A DNA stretch of 58,828 bases, from assembly GCA_900545445.1 (NCBI GenBank), contig UQZH01000010.1:1-58828 (forward strand), written 5' to 3'. This document shows, piece by piece, positions 28,663 to 36,324 of this stretch (within the stretch, counting starts at the first letter, position 1; every line of letters starts with the position of its first letter). Source of the DNA: an uncultured Collinsella sp. GTDB taxonomy: Bacteria > Actinomycetota > Coriobacteriia > Coriobacteriales > Coriobacteriaceae. A program made the translations under genes and the position numbers. The notes under the pieces are model-generated. The model ran no database searches. It saw only the letters and a list, made by a program, of their open reading frames with translations, and was not told the origin of the DNA.

Positions 28663-30444
28663 TTACTCGTTGAGTAGCCTTACGGCTTCGGCGGCCATGT
28701 TCTCGACCGTCATGCCGTTCTGCGCGAGCAGCTCGTTGGGGTCGTAGCGGTCGGGGAAGCCCTTGGCGATGCCAAAGGTGCGCGTGCGCACAGGCGTGCA
28801 GGCCAAGTAGCACGCGACACGCTCGCCCCACCCACCGTCCAAGATGCCGTCCTCGAGGGTGACGACAACGCGATGCTCGGCGGCAAGGCTGTCGAGAAAC
28901 TTGCGGTCAAGCTCGGTTGCAAAGCGCGGGTTGACGAGCGTGGCCTCGATGCCGTACTCGGCAGCCAAGCGGTTTGCCACGCGCTCGCCCAGTTCAAAGA
29001 AGTCGCCAAGCGCAAGCACGGCTACATCGCGGCCCTGACGCGCGACGTTGTAGCGCACGATGCCATAATCGGCGCCCTCGGCGGGCGCCAGATCGGGACG
29101 GCTTACCAGGCCGATGCCCGGTACGCGGATTGCCACGGGATGCTCGCGGTGGTCGAGCGACCAGCTCAGCATGGACAGGTATTCTTCCATGCAGGCCGGT
29201 GCCAGGTAGCGCATGTTGGGAAGTCCGCCCAGCATGGAAATATCAAAGAACGAGAGGTGCGTCTCGGACGTTGTGCCAAAGACCGAAGCGCCAAACACCA
29301 GGATGGTTGCGGGGGCGTCGTTGAGGCACAGGTCGTGCCACAGTTCATCGTAGGCGCGCTGCAAAAACGTGCCGTATGCGCCAAAGACCGGCTTGGCGCC
29401 GGCGCTGGCGAGCGCGGTGGCAAAGGTGACGGCGTGCTCTTCGGCAATGCCCACGTCGACAAACTGCTTGCCTGCCACGGCGCGAAGCTCGGGCGTAAAG
29501 CCCATGATATAGGGCGTGGCAGCCGTGATGGCGACAACCTGCGGGTCGTTCGCGATAGCGGCGTTGAGTGCCTCGCTCGTAATATCGGCATAGGTGCGCG
29601 GCGCGGGCTCGCTCGGGTGGCCCGGGCAAAGTTTGCGACCGGTTGCCATATCGAAGGGCCCCACATGATGCCAGTGCTCGGGGTCGCTCTGGGCCGGCTC
29701 AAAGCCCTTGCCCTTGGCGGTGGAGACGTGCAGCACGATGGGATGATCGATATCGCGCAGCTCCTGCAGCGTATCGACCAGCGCTTGGACATCGTTACCG
29801 GCGTCCAGGTAGCGATAGCCGAGCCCCAGCGCGCGGAAAACGTTGCGCTCGCAGGTGCCGTTGCTGGCGCGCAGCTCGGCCAGATTGCGATACAGACCAC
29901 CGTGGTTTTCGGCAATGGACTGGTCGTTATCGTTGACGATAATGATCAAGTTGCTGTCGAGATCGGCGGCATTGTTAAAGCCCTCAAACGCCAGACCGCC
30001 CGAAAGCGAGCCGTCGCCAATAACGGTAATGACGTTATACGTGTCACCCGCCAGGTCGCGCGCGTGGGCAAGACCGCAGCCCAAGCTCACCGAGGTCGAG
30101 GTGTGACCCATGGCAAACAGGTCATGCTCGGACTCGTCGGGATTGGCAAAGCCAGAGGCCTCGCCATAACGCTCCGGATCGATATAGGTGTACGCGCGCC
30201 CGGTCAGCGCTTTGTGTGCGTAGGTCTGGTGCGACACGTCGAAGACAATTTTGTCGGTGGGGGAGTTAAACACGCGGTGGAGCGCGACCGTGAGCTCAAC
30301 GACGCCCAGGTTGGGGGCAACGTGTCCGCCGACAGCGGCGGAGCTTTCGAGGATGGCGTGGCGAATCTCGTCGCAGAGCTGCGGGAGCTCGGCGCGATTA
30401 AGAGCCTTGACGTCCTCGGGCGTTGTCGTTTGCGTAAGCAGCAT
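28663..30444 (-). CDS. dxs: 1-deoxy-D-xylulose-5-phosphate synthase
   Basis: Thiamine-diphosphate enzyme condensing pyruvate and glyceraldehyde 3-phosphate, the entry step of the non-mevalonate isoprenoid route. The 593-residue protein has GHVAPNLGVVELTVALH, the TPP/Mg motif GDGSLSGGLAFEGFNN, the linker TAKGKGFEPAQ, and the transketolase pyrimidine-domain segment DVGIAEEHAVTFATALA with the key Glu. It is a little shorter than the usual 620-640 residues, mainly in inter-domain loops. No other isoprenoid gene is nearby. It is divergent from the HD-domain gene. The start codon has only a distant GGAG site, so a nearby alternative start is possible. Confidence 0.94.
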   Translation of the reverse strand: MLLTQTTTPEDVKALNRAELPQLCDEIRHAILESSAAVGGHVAPNLGVVELTVALHRVFNSPTDKIVFDVSHQTYAHKALTGRAYTYIDPERYGEASGFANPDESEHDLFAMGHTSTSVSLGCGLAHARDLAGDTYNVITVIGDGSLSGGLAFEGFNNAADLDSNLIIIVNDNDQSIAENHGGLYRNLAELRASNGTCERNVFRALGLGYRYLDAGNDVQALVDTLQELRDIDHPIVLHVSTAKGKGFEPAQSDPEHWHHVGPFDMATGRKLCPGHPSEPAPRTYADITSEALNAAIANDPQVVAITAATPYIMGFTPELRAVAGKQFVDVGIAEEHAVTFATALASAGAKPVFGAYGTFLQRAYDELWHDLCLNDAPATILVFGASVFGTTSETHLSFFDISMLGGLPNMRYLAPACMEEYLSMLSWSLDHREHPVAIRVPGIGLVSRPDLAPAEGADYGIVRYNVARQGRDVAVLALGDFFELGERVANRLAAEYGIEATLVNPRFATELDRKFLDSLAAEHRVVVTLEDGILDGGWGERVACYLACTPVRTRTFGIAKGFPDRYDPNELLAQNGMTVENMAAEAVRLLNE

Positions 30445-30672
30445 CGTTGTGGGTTACTCCATGCGAATCGAGCGCCGGCGCTCCCTCGGCCGGCACAATT
30501 GCACAGAACAGTCTCGCACATTTTGGCGTTTGATATGTGACGGCGGCGCGGTAATTCGCCAACTGGCGGGGCAAAACGTTTTGTCCGATGCCATACTGGT
30601 AGATTCGATGATGTTTTTATTCAATGCGTGCAGGCCGTGGCTTGCCGCCGTGAGCCGCTGGAAGGAGGCAGC

Positions 30673-31209
30673 ATGTCTGATGCCGTTCGTGCCGAGAAAA
30701 TCGCGCACGAGGTCGACTATGCCGCCCACCAGCTGGCCCAGGCGGGCCGCTTGGACCTGACGCACGAGTTTATCCAGCATGGCGACGTGACGGTCTATGC
30801 ACATGTGACTTCGGTAGCGCGGGCGAGCCTGTCCTTTGCCGAGCGCTTGGGCCGTGTTGGCATTTCGGTCGACCGTGCCTCGCTGCTGCGCGGAGCCTTG
30901 TTACACGATTACTTTCTCTACGATTGGCATGACCCCGATCCGAGCCATCGACTGCACGGATTTCGGCATCCATTTTTTGCCCTGGCACGTGCCGAAGAGG
31001 ATTTTGAGCTGACGCCGCGCGAACGGAATATTATCGCGCGACATATGTTTCCGCTGGTGCCAGTGCCGCCGACGTGTCGCGAGGCATGGATTGTGTGCCT
31101 GGCTGATAAGTGGTGCGCACTGTGCGAGACGGTCGCCGGCCGTCTGCCGCGCAAGGACGAGGCTGACGATGGCATGAGTAAAGCATCGAGCGAAAAGAGG
31201 AGAGGGTAG
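30673..31209 (+). CDS. HD-domain hydrolase
   Basis: A 178-residue metal-dependent phosphohydrolase-type protein. Metal ligands are visible as His in VYAHVTSVARASL, the His-Asp pair in ALLHDYFLYDWHD, and later HGFRHPFFALARA and ARHMFPL, a pattern common in small HD proteins of Firmicutes and actinobacteria. ATG 30673 is chosen because GAAGGAGG lies just upstream; the frame extends back to 30628 without a ribosome site. It ends 3 bp before a CmpB-type membrane protein gene, so the two are co-transcribed; the same pairing occurs in other gut bacteria as far as I recall. Substrate is unknown. Confidence 0.82.
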   Translation: MSDAVRAEKIAHEVDYAAHQLAQAGRLDLTHEFIQHGDVTVYAHVTSVARASLSFAERLGRVGISVDRASLLRGALLHDYFLYDWHDPDPSHRLHGFRHPFFALARAEEDFELTPRERNIIARHMFPLVPVPPTCREAWIVCLADKWCALCETVAGRLPRKDEADDGMSKASSEKRRG

Positions 31210-31212
31210 ACG

Positions 31213-32232
31213 GTGGAAACCGCGATTGATATGGCGTTTGGCGGCGCGACGCTTGCCGCCTGTCCACTCTCGGCACTGGTACTCTCGTTTGCCTTTTACG
31301 GGTTTTTCGGCTGGGCATGGGAGTCGACAGTATGCGCCATGCTTAACCAAGGACGCTTCGCCAACAGCGGATTCTTGCTGGGGCCGTGTTGTCCTATCTA
31401 TGGTGTGGGCGGCATAGCCTGCTGGCTTTTGCTGCGCGGGATTCCGGATGCCTCGGGCCAGTTTGTCGCGGCGGCGCTTGTATGCAGCGTAATCGAGTAT
31501 AGTGTGGGCCTCCTATTGGAAAAGACAACAGGCGCTCGCTTTTGGGATTACTCGCACCTGCCGTTTAATTTGCATGGACGCATCTGTCTGTACTGGGCCT
31601 GCGCGTTTGGCCTGGGTGCGCTGTGCATTTGCCGTTTAGTGGAGCCGGCATTGCTGGGGCTGCTCGGCCATCTGCCGGTGCTGATTGTGCGGCTGGCGGC
31701 CTTTATCGTCGCGGTCGCGATGATGGTCGATGCGGTGTGCTCTTTGGCCAGCTGGCGCCGTTTGTCCGATCAGCTGGAGCGTGTGCGCGCCGACCTTGCC
31801 GACCGCATCAACGAGTCGCTTGCCGACGCGTCTGACTCCATGCTCGAACGTATTCCCGATTCGGCGATCGACTCGGTGGCGCAGACGCATATCCGCAGCC
31901 GTGCCGTTAACGCGTGGCTGGCCGAGCTGGGCGACGCGACGCTCGATGCCCTGCGCGAGAAGGCTTCGATGCCGACGTTTATCTCGGATGGTGCTCGCGG
32001 CCTGGCGCTCGCTGCCCGCCGCGTGGCCGATGCCGCGCCGAGCATGCCGCGTCCGTCGCTCAGCCGTCGCCTTGCCGGTAAGCGCATGAGCCGTCCGGTA
32101 CCGAGCGTGTCACTCAGTCGTCGTGACCTGCGCTTCTTCAATGCCTTCCCGCGTCTGCGCATCAATCGCTACGAAGGTGTCATTCGAGCAACTAATCTCC
32201 GCGACCGCGCCCACGAGCTGTTTCGGCGCTAG
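31213..32232 (+). CDS. CmpB-type putative ABC transporter membrane protein
   Basis: A 339-residue protein. The first half has about five membrane helices with GWAWESTVCAMLNQGRFANS and GPCCPIYGVGGIACWLL, which match the ABC_trans_CmpB (PF06541) family of unknown function. Helix three is followed by FWDYSHLPFNLHGRICL, also typical. The second half (about 185-339) is cytoplasmic, charged, helical and Ala/Arg-rich, ending MSRPVPSVSLSRRD and a basic tail. The start is GTG at 31213 with AGGAGAGGG upstream. Despite the family name no ATPase gene adjoins it; the only partner is the HD protein upstream. Confidence 0.8.
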   Translation: METAIDMAFGGATLAACPLSALVLSFAFYGFFGWAWESTVCAMLNQGRFANSGFLLGPCCPIYGVGGIACWLLLRGIPDASGQFVAAALVCSVIEYSVGLLLEKTTGARFWDYSHLPFNLHGRICLYWACAFGLGALCICRLVEPALLGLLGHLPVLIVRLAAFIVAVAMMVDAVCSLASWRRLSDQLERVRADLADRINESLADASDSMLERIPDSAIDSVAQTHIRSRAVNAWLAELGDATLDALREKASMPTFISDGARGLALAARRVADAAPSMPRPSLSRRLAGKRMSRPVPSVSLSRRDLRFFNAFPRLRINRYEGVIRATNLRDRAHELFRR

Positions 32233-32479
32233 CCGGGATGGGCGCGCTCACGGCTCCCTTGCTCGCGTATTTCCCGTTCGTTTCGCGTCCGTTGCCGCGC
32301 CGTTTCCAAGATTGCGGCGCCGTTGGAGACGGCAAGATCTGGGTCGAGCCGGTCGAGGAAGTTATCCGCATCCGTACCGGCGAACACGGCCCTTCTGCGG
32401 TGTAGAATCGACCGTCTACCATCCGCAACGTTAAAATGCTGCAATGAGGCACAAGACTTGCGTTGTGGATGGACGGATT

Positions 32480-33142
32480 ATGGGTCGTAATAAATATCCC
32501 GAGGAGACTGTCGCGAAGATTCTCGACGCGGCGCTGGAGCTATTCTGCGTACAGGGTTATGAGGGGACGAGCATCCAAGACATCGTCGACCGCCTCGATG
32601 GCATGACCAAGGGTGCTGTCTATCATCACTTTAAGAGCAAAGAGGAGATTTTCAACGCCGCATTTGATCGGGCAACGGCTCCGATTGCTGAACACCGTCG
32701 CGCGACACTCGGTGCTGGCAATATGACGGGAGCTCAAAAGCTCAAACGACTTTATGCGCCCGAGTCCGTCGTTCCGCAAATCGAGCTATGGGCTCGCATG
32801 CATCCTGCGGCAGATCCGGTAAAAAGCTCGCGGCTGCTGGCGATGCAGTACCAAGGTTCGTTTGACGAGTCGGCCGATGGCAATCTCTTGCCAGTAATCG
32901 AGGAGGGCATCGCCGACGGCTCCATTGCGTGCGAATGCCCGCGCGAAGCAGCGGAGGCCGTATCGTTGTTAGCGAATCTTTGGCTGCTGCCATTGTTCCG
33001 TCCGCTCGAGCCCAAGGAGCGAATGCTCGCTCGCGCACAATGTTTGGCACAGATGGCGGCAGCGGTGGGGCTCGATTTGGGTAATGAAGTGCTCCAGACA
33101 ACGGCCCAGATTTGGGACGTATGGAACCGTGCCGGGTGGTAA
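32480..33142 (+). CDS. TetR-family regulator of the adjacent MFS gene
   Basis: About 220 residues. The N-terminal HTH is typical: ETVAKILDAALELFCVQGYE, then GTSIQDIVDRLDGMTKGAVYHHFKSKEEIF. The C-terminal ligand domain is variable and not assigned. I use ATG 32480 (MGRNKYPEE); an upstream ATG at 32444 would add 12 unusual residues. The MFS efflux gene follows after 101 bp, and that gap carries a perfect 25-bp palindrome and a smaller 13-bp one, so this protein most likely represses itself or the transporter until a drug binds. Confidence 0.88.
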   Translation: MGRNKYPEETVAKILDAALELFCVQGYEGTSIQDIVDRLDGMTKGAVYHHFKSKEEIFNAAFDRATAPIAEHRRATLGAGNMTGAQKLKRLYAPESVVPQIELWARMHPAADPVKSSRLLAMQYQGSFDESADGNLLPVIEEGIADGSIACECPREAAEAVSLLANLWLLPLFRPLEPKERMLARAQCLAQMAAAVGLDLGNEVLQTTAQIWDVWNRAGW

Positions 33143-33147
33143 TATAG

Positions 33148-33231
33148 ATACCAACGGTATGTAATTGATTTGTGAGGGTAGCCACGGCTGCCCTTTTCAA
33201 GTCATTAAATACATACTGACAGTATGTATTT
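33148..33231. promoter_or_regulatory. TetR operator candidates upstream of the MFS gene
   Basis: The main site 33207-33231 is a perfect palindrome, AAATACATACTG-A-CAGTATGTATTT. A second, shorter site ATACC-AAC-GGTAT (33148-33160) lies 6 bp after the regulator's stop and shares the ATAC/GTAT ends. The main site lies 12 bp before the MFS start codon, so binding would block transcription or its start. Confidence 0.7.
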
Positions 33232-33243
33232 GGGGGCAGGCTT

Positions 33244-34506
33244 ATGGCTGGGATGCGAAGAATTAGCGTTTCATTGGCGCCAAAAACAGTGCGATCTATC
33301 AGGCTATTTGGTCTTCTTGTTGCACAGCTGTGTGCGTATTCGATGCTGTCGGCACTGTGCTTTGCGTGTCCGCTCTACTTGTTCGATTGCAGCGGCTCCT
33401 CAACGTTATATGGCGCCGTCGCGGCGATAGCGTTCATACCGGGCGTGCTCGCGACTCCGGTTGGCGGGATTTTGGCGGATCGGGGAAGACATCGCGGGGT
33501 TCTTGTGGTACTCGGCATTGTTCTGATGGCTGCATCACTGCTGTTTATCCCCATGAAGCGTTCGCTGCCTCTTGCGGTTGTCGTGGCAGCAATGCTTTGC
33601 GTCCAATATGGCATCCAATCGCTGCTGAAACCGATGCTTCAAATTGAGGCGGTGCGCATGACGGGCCAAGAAAAGGTTGAGCGTGCCACTGCGTTGGTCT
33701 CGCAGATAATCATGATGAGCAATATCTTGGGGCCTGTAGTCGGGACGGCAGTCTATGGGTGCTTTGGTATCGATACTCTATGCGAAACCGCGGCGTTGAC
33801 GTTTACGATTTCAGCCCTGCTGTTCGGGGGCGCACTCAAGCAAAATGCCTCATCTGAAACGATGGGAGACGGCGCGACTCGTACGACACGCCGAAACGAT
33901 TTTCGGGAGTTGATTCGGTACCTGTCTCAAAACTCATCATTGCTCGTTGTGTTTTTGATTGCGGCTATTTTGAACCTTGCGTTAGTTGGGTTAACGATTG
34001 GTGCTCCCGTTATTGTTGCAAAGCATCTCGGAATGCAGTCATCCTTCGTTGGGATTATTGAGGTGGCTATGGGCTTAGGTGGTCTTGTCGGCAGTGGTTT
34101 GGTCGGTATTTGGCCGCATCGTTTTTCCTTCAAGGGCATATGTCGATATGTTGCGATGATCTGTTTTGGAGTCGTGCCGATTATTGTCACGCTACTGAGC
34201 GGTCCTGATGAATTAGCGTTTGCCGCGCTTGCGGCCGGCTCGGCATGGGTCATGGCGTGGGCAAGCATTACATCGGTCGAAATCGTTTCATTTGTTCAGC
34301 GGTCAGCGCCAAAGGAACTCTGCGGAAAAGTGCTGGCACTCGTTTATATGACGCTTTCCTGTGCAACGCCTATTGGCCAATTGGTTTACGGGCTCGCATA
34401 TGATCGATGGACACCGGCGATTGTATTCGCAGGCATGTTGGCGGTGCTGACGTTGACGACGGCGCTGTTTTATCGGCTGAAAAGTCGCTTGTGGCGATTG
34501 TCTTAG
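33244..34506 (+). CDS. MFS efflux transporter
   Basis: A 420-residue membrane protein with about 12 helices. Major-facilitator signs are AFIPGVLATPVGGILADRGRH (loop 2-3 motif, residues about 65-85) and the symmetric second half beginning near 225. It is related to the MFS_3-like multidrug/macrolide efflux group, judged by overall pattern only. A GGGGGCAGG ribosome site precedes the ATG. It is paired with the TetR gene upstream and probably induced by its substrate. Codon use looks slightly less GC-rich than its neighbours, which may indicate later acquisition. Confidence 0.88.
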   Translation: MAGMRRISVSLAPKTVRSIRLFGLLVAQLCAYSMLSALCFACPLYLFDCSGSSTLYGAVAAIAFIPGVLATPVGGILADRGRHRGVLVVLGIVLMAASLLFIPMKRSLPLAVVVAAMLCVQYGIQSLLKPMLQIEAVRMTGQEKVERATALVSQIIMMSNILGPVVGTAVYGCFGIDTLCETAALTFTISALLFGGALKQNASSETMGDGATRTTRRNDFRELIRYLSQNSSLLVVFLIAAILNLALVGLTIGAPVIVAKHLGMQSSFVGIIEVAMGLGGLVGSGLVGIWPHRFSFKGICRYVAMICFGVVPIIVTLLSGPDELAFAALAAGSAWVMAWASITSVEIVSFVQRSAPKELCGKVLALVYMTLSCATPIGQLVYGLAYDRWTPAIVFAGMLAVLTLTTALFYRLKSRLWRLS

Positions 34507-34567
34507 CGCGCTGGGGCACCGTGAATTTGTGAAGGCAGTGGCACGTCGCGTCGTGACGGCATTGTTT

Positions 34568-34621
34568 GGGCGTGCCTCTCCTTCGTCTACAATATCGTGC
34601 AGACGAAGGAGAGGCACGCCC
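34568..34621 (+). promoter_or_regulatory. 21-bp perfect hairpin covering the ribosome site of the Cof-type gene
   Basis: Arms 34568-34588 (GGGCGTGCCTCTCCTTCGTC plus T) and 34601-34621 are exact complements. The right arm contains the only ribosome site (AAGGAGAGG) and ends at the base before the ATG. A -10-like TACAAT (34588-34593) starts at the end of the left arm and runs into the loop. A transcript starting near 34600 would lack the left arm and be translatable, whereas read-through RNA from the MFS gene would be folded shut. That model is inference. Confidence 0.65.
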
Positions 34622-35479
34622 ATGATCAAGATGTTTGCGAGTGACTTAGACGGAACGCTGCTGAACGCCCTGCATGAGGCGGATGGGACCATCCGCCGTG
34701 CCATTCGCGAGCTGACCGAAGCTGGCCTGCATGTGGTTCCCGCGACCGGACGCTCGACGCTGCCGATCGGCGAGCATGGCTTTACGGGCCTGGCGCTTGA
34801 CGCCTGCTGCTCCAATGGATCCATCGTGCGCGACAGTCATGGCGAGGTGCTCAAAACCTGGACCATTGACCCGCAGATCACCGAGGAACTGCTCAAGGAG
34901 TTTCCGGACATTTGCTTTGATTGCTCCACGCCCGATGGCATGTTCTCGAGCGGCTCGTTCGAGATGCATCAGGCGGGCTTTAAAAAGGACAGCCCTATCA
35001 AGCGTATCGTGATGCGTGGCATGCGTGCACGTGGCGGGTATCACGAGGAGCAATATTTCGACCAGTCGATCGGTGACATCCTGCGCCACGATGTGTGCAA
35101 GATCAACTGCCGCGTGACCTCGCCCGAGCTGGAGCGTGACCTTAAAGCATATTTGGCCGAGCGATCGGACCGCGTGGTCAACGCGCCGTTCGATCCGGTG
35201 ATGTTCGAGATCACGGACGTGGCGTGCAACAAGGGCGAGAGCGTGGCCTGGCTGGCGGGCTACTACGGTATTGCCGAGGATGAGGTCGCGGTCTACGGCG
35301 ACGGCGGCAACGATATCGCCATGCTCAATCGTTTTCGTCACAGCTACGCGACCAAAAACGCAAGCGATGCAGCCAAGGCCGCCGCGAGCGCGACCATCGG
35401 CAGCTGCATGGTCCACGCCGTCCCCAAACACATGCTCGCCACCATGCGCAAGCAAAACTCCCGCACCGTCATCGAATAA
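34622..35479 (+). CDS. Cof-type HAD-superfamily phosphatase
   Basis: A 285-residue HAD hydrolase of subfamily IIB (Cof/YidA-like), which dephosphorylates sugar phosphates or similar metabolites. Motif I is FASDLDGTLL (residues 5-14) with the nucleophilic Asp, motif II is VPATGRST, and motif IV is VYGDGGNDIAML near residue 224, with GESVAWL before it. The start is ATG 34622; its ribosome site AAGGAG is buried in a 21-bp hairpin. The gene is followed by a GGGACAG-loop hairpin that touches the stop codon. Substrate unknown. Confidence 0.9.
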   Translation: MIKMFASDLDGTLLNALHEADGTIRRAIRELTEAGLHVVPATGRSTLPIGEHGFTGLALDACCSNGSIVRDSHGEVLKTWTIDPQITEELLKEFPDICFDCSTPDGMFSSGSFEMHQAGFKKDSPIKRIVMRGMRARGGYHEEQYFDQSIGDILRHDVCKINCRVTSPELERDLKAYLAERSDRVVNAPFDPVMFEITDVACNKGESVAWLAGYYGIAEDEVAVYGDGGNDIAMLNRFRHSYATKNASDAAKAAASATIGSCMVHAVPKHMLATMRKQNSRTVIE

Positions 35480-35509
35480 TGTGACAAAGGGACAGCCCCT
35501 CTGTCACAT
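35479..35509 (+). terminator. Terminator-like hairpin with GGGACAG loop
   Basis: ATGTGACA and TGTCACAT flank AAGGGACAGCCCCTC. It starts at the last base of the Cof-type gene's stop codon. It shares the loop motif, but not the stem, with the dispersed hairpin family, and shares the stem with the hairpin at 36205. Confidence 0.6.
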
Positions 35510-35562
35510 GGGAGATGCCGGCTTTTGGCGTATAGGACTGTCTCGCTTTCGCCACCAACAAA

Positions 35563-35761
35563 TTTCGAGTTATTCGGCCTGTCGGAGGTCGTTAAATGGC
35601 TAAAGATGCCCTCTCGGGAACATTCATACCTCTAATGGTGTTTGATTCGGTGTCGTAAGTGCGCAAATGGGCATGTATGCGCTCAAATAAGGACAAAAAC
35701 CCTCAGATAATCCCGGCGGTGCATTTATACAGAACTAGCAGCGTGGCCGAATAACTCGAAA
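35563..35761. repeat. Inverted repeat with 17-bp perfect arms
   Basis: TTTCGAGTTATTCGGCC (35563-35579) recurs inverted at 35745-35761, enclosing 165 bp without a recognisable gene. It has the same general build as the elements at 3729 and 41951. Confidence 0.65.
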
Positions 35762-35785
35762 AATGTAGGTGGCAGTTCGGCGACA

Positions 35786-35830
35786 AGCTCGGGTACGGCA
35801 AAGGAACTGTTCCTTCGCCGTACCCGAGCT
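35786..35830. repeat. Near-perfect 45-bp palindrome
   Basis: AGCTCGGGTACGGC, A, AAGGAAC pairs with GTTCCTT, C, GCCGTACCCGAGCT around a single T, with only one mismatch. Folding as DNA cruciform or RNA hairpin is likely. It lies just upstream of the small-ORF promoter and may insulate it. Confidence 0.7.
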
Positions 35831-35856
35831 CCGATCTTCTGAAATACGAACAAACA

Positions 35857-35886
35857 TTCGCATATCTAACTGCGCTTTGATAGAAT
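35857..35886 (+). promoter_or_regulatory. Predicted promoter of the small membrane-peptide gene
   Basis: TTCGCA (35857-35862) and TAGAAT (35881-35886) are 18 bp apart, a fair match to a housekeeping promoter, placing a start near 35893. Confidence 0.45.
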
Positions 35887-35915
35887 TGATACTGTTGGCG
35901 GCAGTTCCATGTGCC

Positions 35916-35950
35916 GGGCAACGCCCTCCATCTGATGGGAGGTGATGCCC
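35916..35950 (+). promoter_or_regulatory. Hairpin hiding the ribosome site of the small ORF
   Basis: GGGCA (35916-35920) pairs with TGCCC (35946-35950), and CCTCCAT (35925-35931) pairs with ATGGGAGG (35935-35942) with one bulged G. The right arm contains the Shine-Dalgarno GGGAGGTGA, and the hairpin ends at the base before the ATG. Confidence 0.55.
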
Positions 35951-36076
35951 ATGACCGATTTGATTGATTTCGTGAGACTTCTGACCGCTTTGGTCTCGTT
36001 CTTCACGGCGCTTGTCGGCCTTTCCGAGGCACTCAAGCAGCGTTCGAAGCGCAACAGAAGGGGTCGCCGCCGCTAA
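35951..36076 (+). CDS. 41-aa membrane peptide, candidate type I toxin
   Basis: Translates to a peptide starting MTDLIDFVRLLTALVSFFTA, with one hydrophobic helix (about residues 5-27) and a strongly basic tail (KQRSKRNRRGRRR). This build, short helix plus charged tail, is that of type I toxins such as Fst, TxpA and Ldr. The very strong ribosome site GGGAGGTGA sits 6 bases before the ATG inside a hairpin. The stop lies within a GC-rich hairpin at 36060-36088, and a convergent promoter lies beyond it. I recognise no named family. It could instead be a holin-like or regulatory small protein. Confidence 0.6.
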   Translation: MTDLIDFVRLLTALVSFFTALVGLSEALKQRSKRNRRGRRR

Positions 36077-36088
36077 GGCGTTGACCCC
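36060..36088. terminator. Hairpin at the 3' end of the small ORF
   Basis: GGGGTC (36060-36065) and GACCCC (36083-36088) with inner CCGC/GGCG. It overlaps the last codons and could terminate both the small mRNA and a convergent antisense RNA. No long T run follows on either strand. Confidence 0.45.
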
Positions 36089-36144
36089 CTAATGCAAACA
36101 ACGGCGCTGCCCAGCTTTGCAGAACTTGGGCTGCCGTCGACATT

Positions 36145-36173
36145 ATTCTACCCACGAATGACATTTTGGACAA
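36145..36173 (-). promoter_or_regulatory. Predicted convergent (antisense) promoter
   Basis: On the minus strand TTGTCC (36173-36168), a 17-bp spacer and TAGAAT (36150-36145) would start RNA near 36138, running into the 3' end of the small ORF. The hexamers match consensus at 4 and 5 of 6 positions. Confidence 0.45.
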
Positions 36174-36204
36174 TCGGTAATGCCGCTCCAAAAGCCAGGT
36201 GGGT

Positions 36205-36232
36205 TGTGACAAAGGGGCTGCCCTTTGTCACA
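36205..36232. repeat. TGTGACAAAGGG hairpin upstream of TetR
   Basis: TGTGACAAAGGG (36205-36216) and CCCTTTGTCACA (36221-36232) form a perfect 12-bp stem with a 4-base loop. The stem matches that of the hairpin at 35479-35509. Confidence 0.7.
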
Positions 36233-36258
36233 TCCAAAATATTGCCTTTACGTGTTGG

Positions 36259-36273
36259 TGCACACGGTGTGCA
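36259..36273. promoter_or_regulatory. Palindromic operator candidate before the second TetR gene
   Basis: TGCACAC-G-GTGTGCA is a perfect 15-bp palindrome 52 bp before the TTG start and next to a TAATAC -10-like hexamer. A second, looser GTGC/GCAC pair follows at 36288-36301. It is likely the site for the regulator encoded downstream. Confidence 0.5.
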
Positions 36274-36324
36274 ATAATACTCGCACTGTGCAATAGCGCA
36301 CAGGCTGAGTAACAAGGAGGACGC

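Noticed and set aside
28873..30540. Plus-strand open frame of about 555 codons opposite dxs
   Set aside because: Antisense shadow of dxs, whose motifs are unambiguous; composition is not protein-like.
32233..32479. Short minus-strand frame in the gap before the TetR gene
   Set aside because: No ribosome site and a Ser/Arg/Pro-rich composition typical of spurious frames; nothing else was recognised in this gap.
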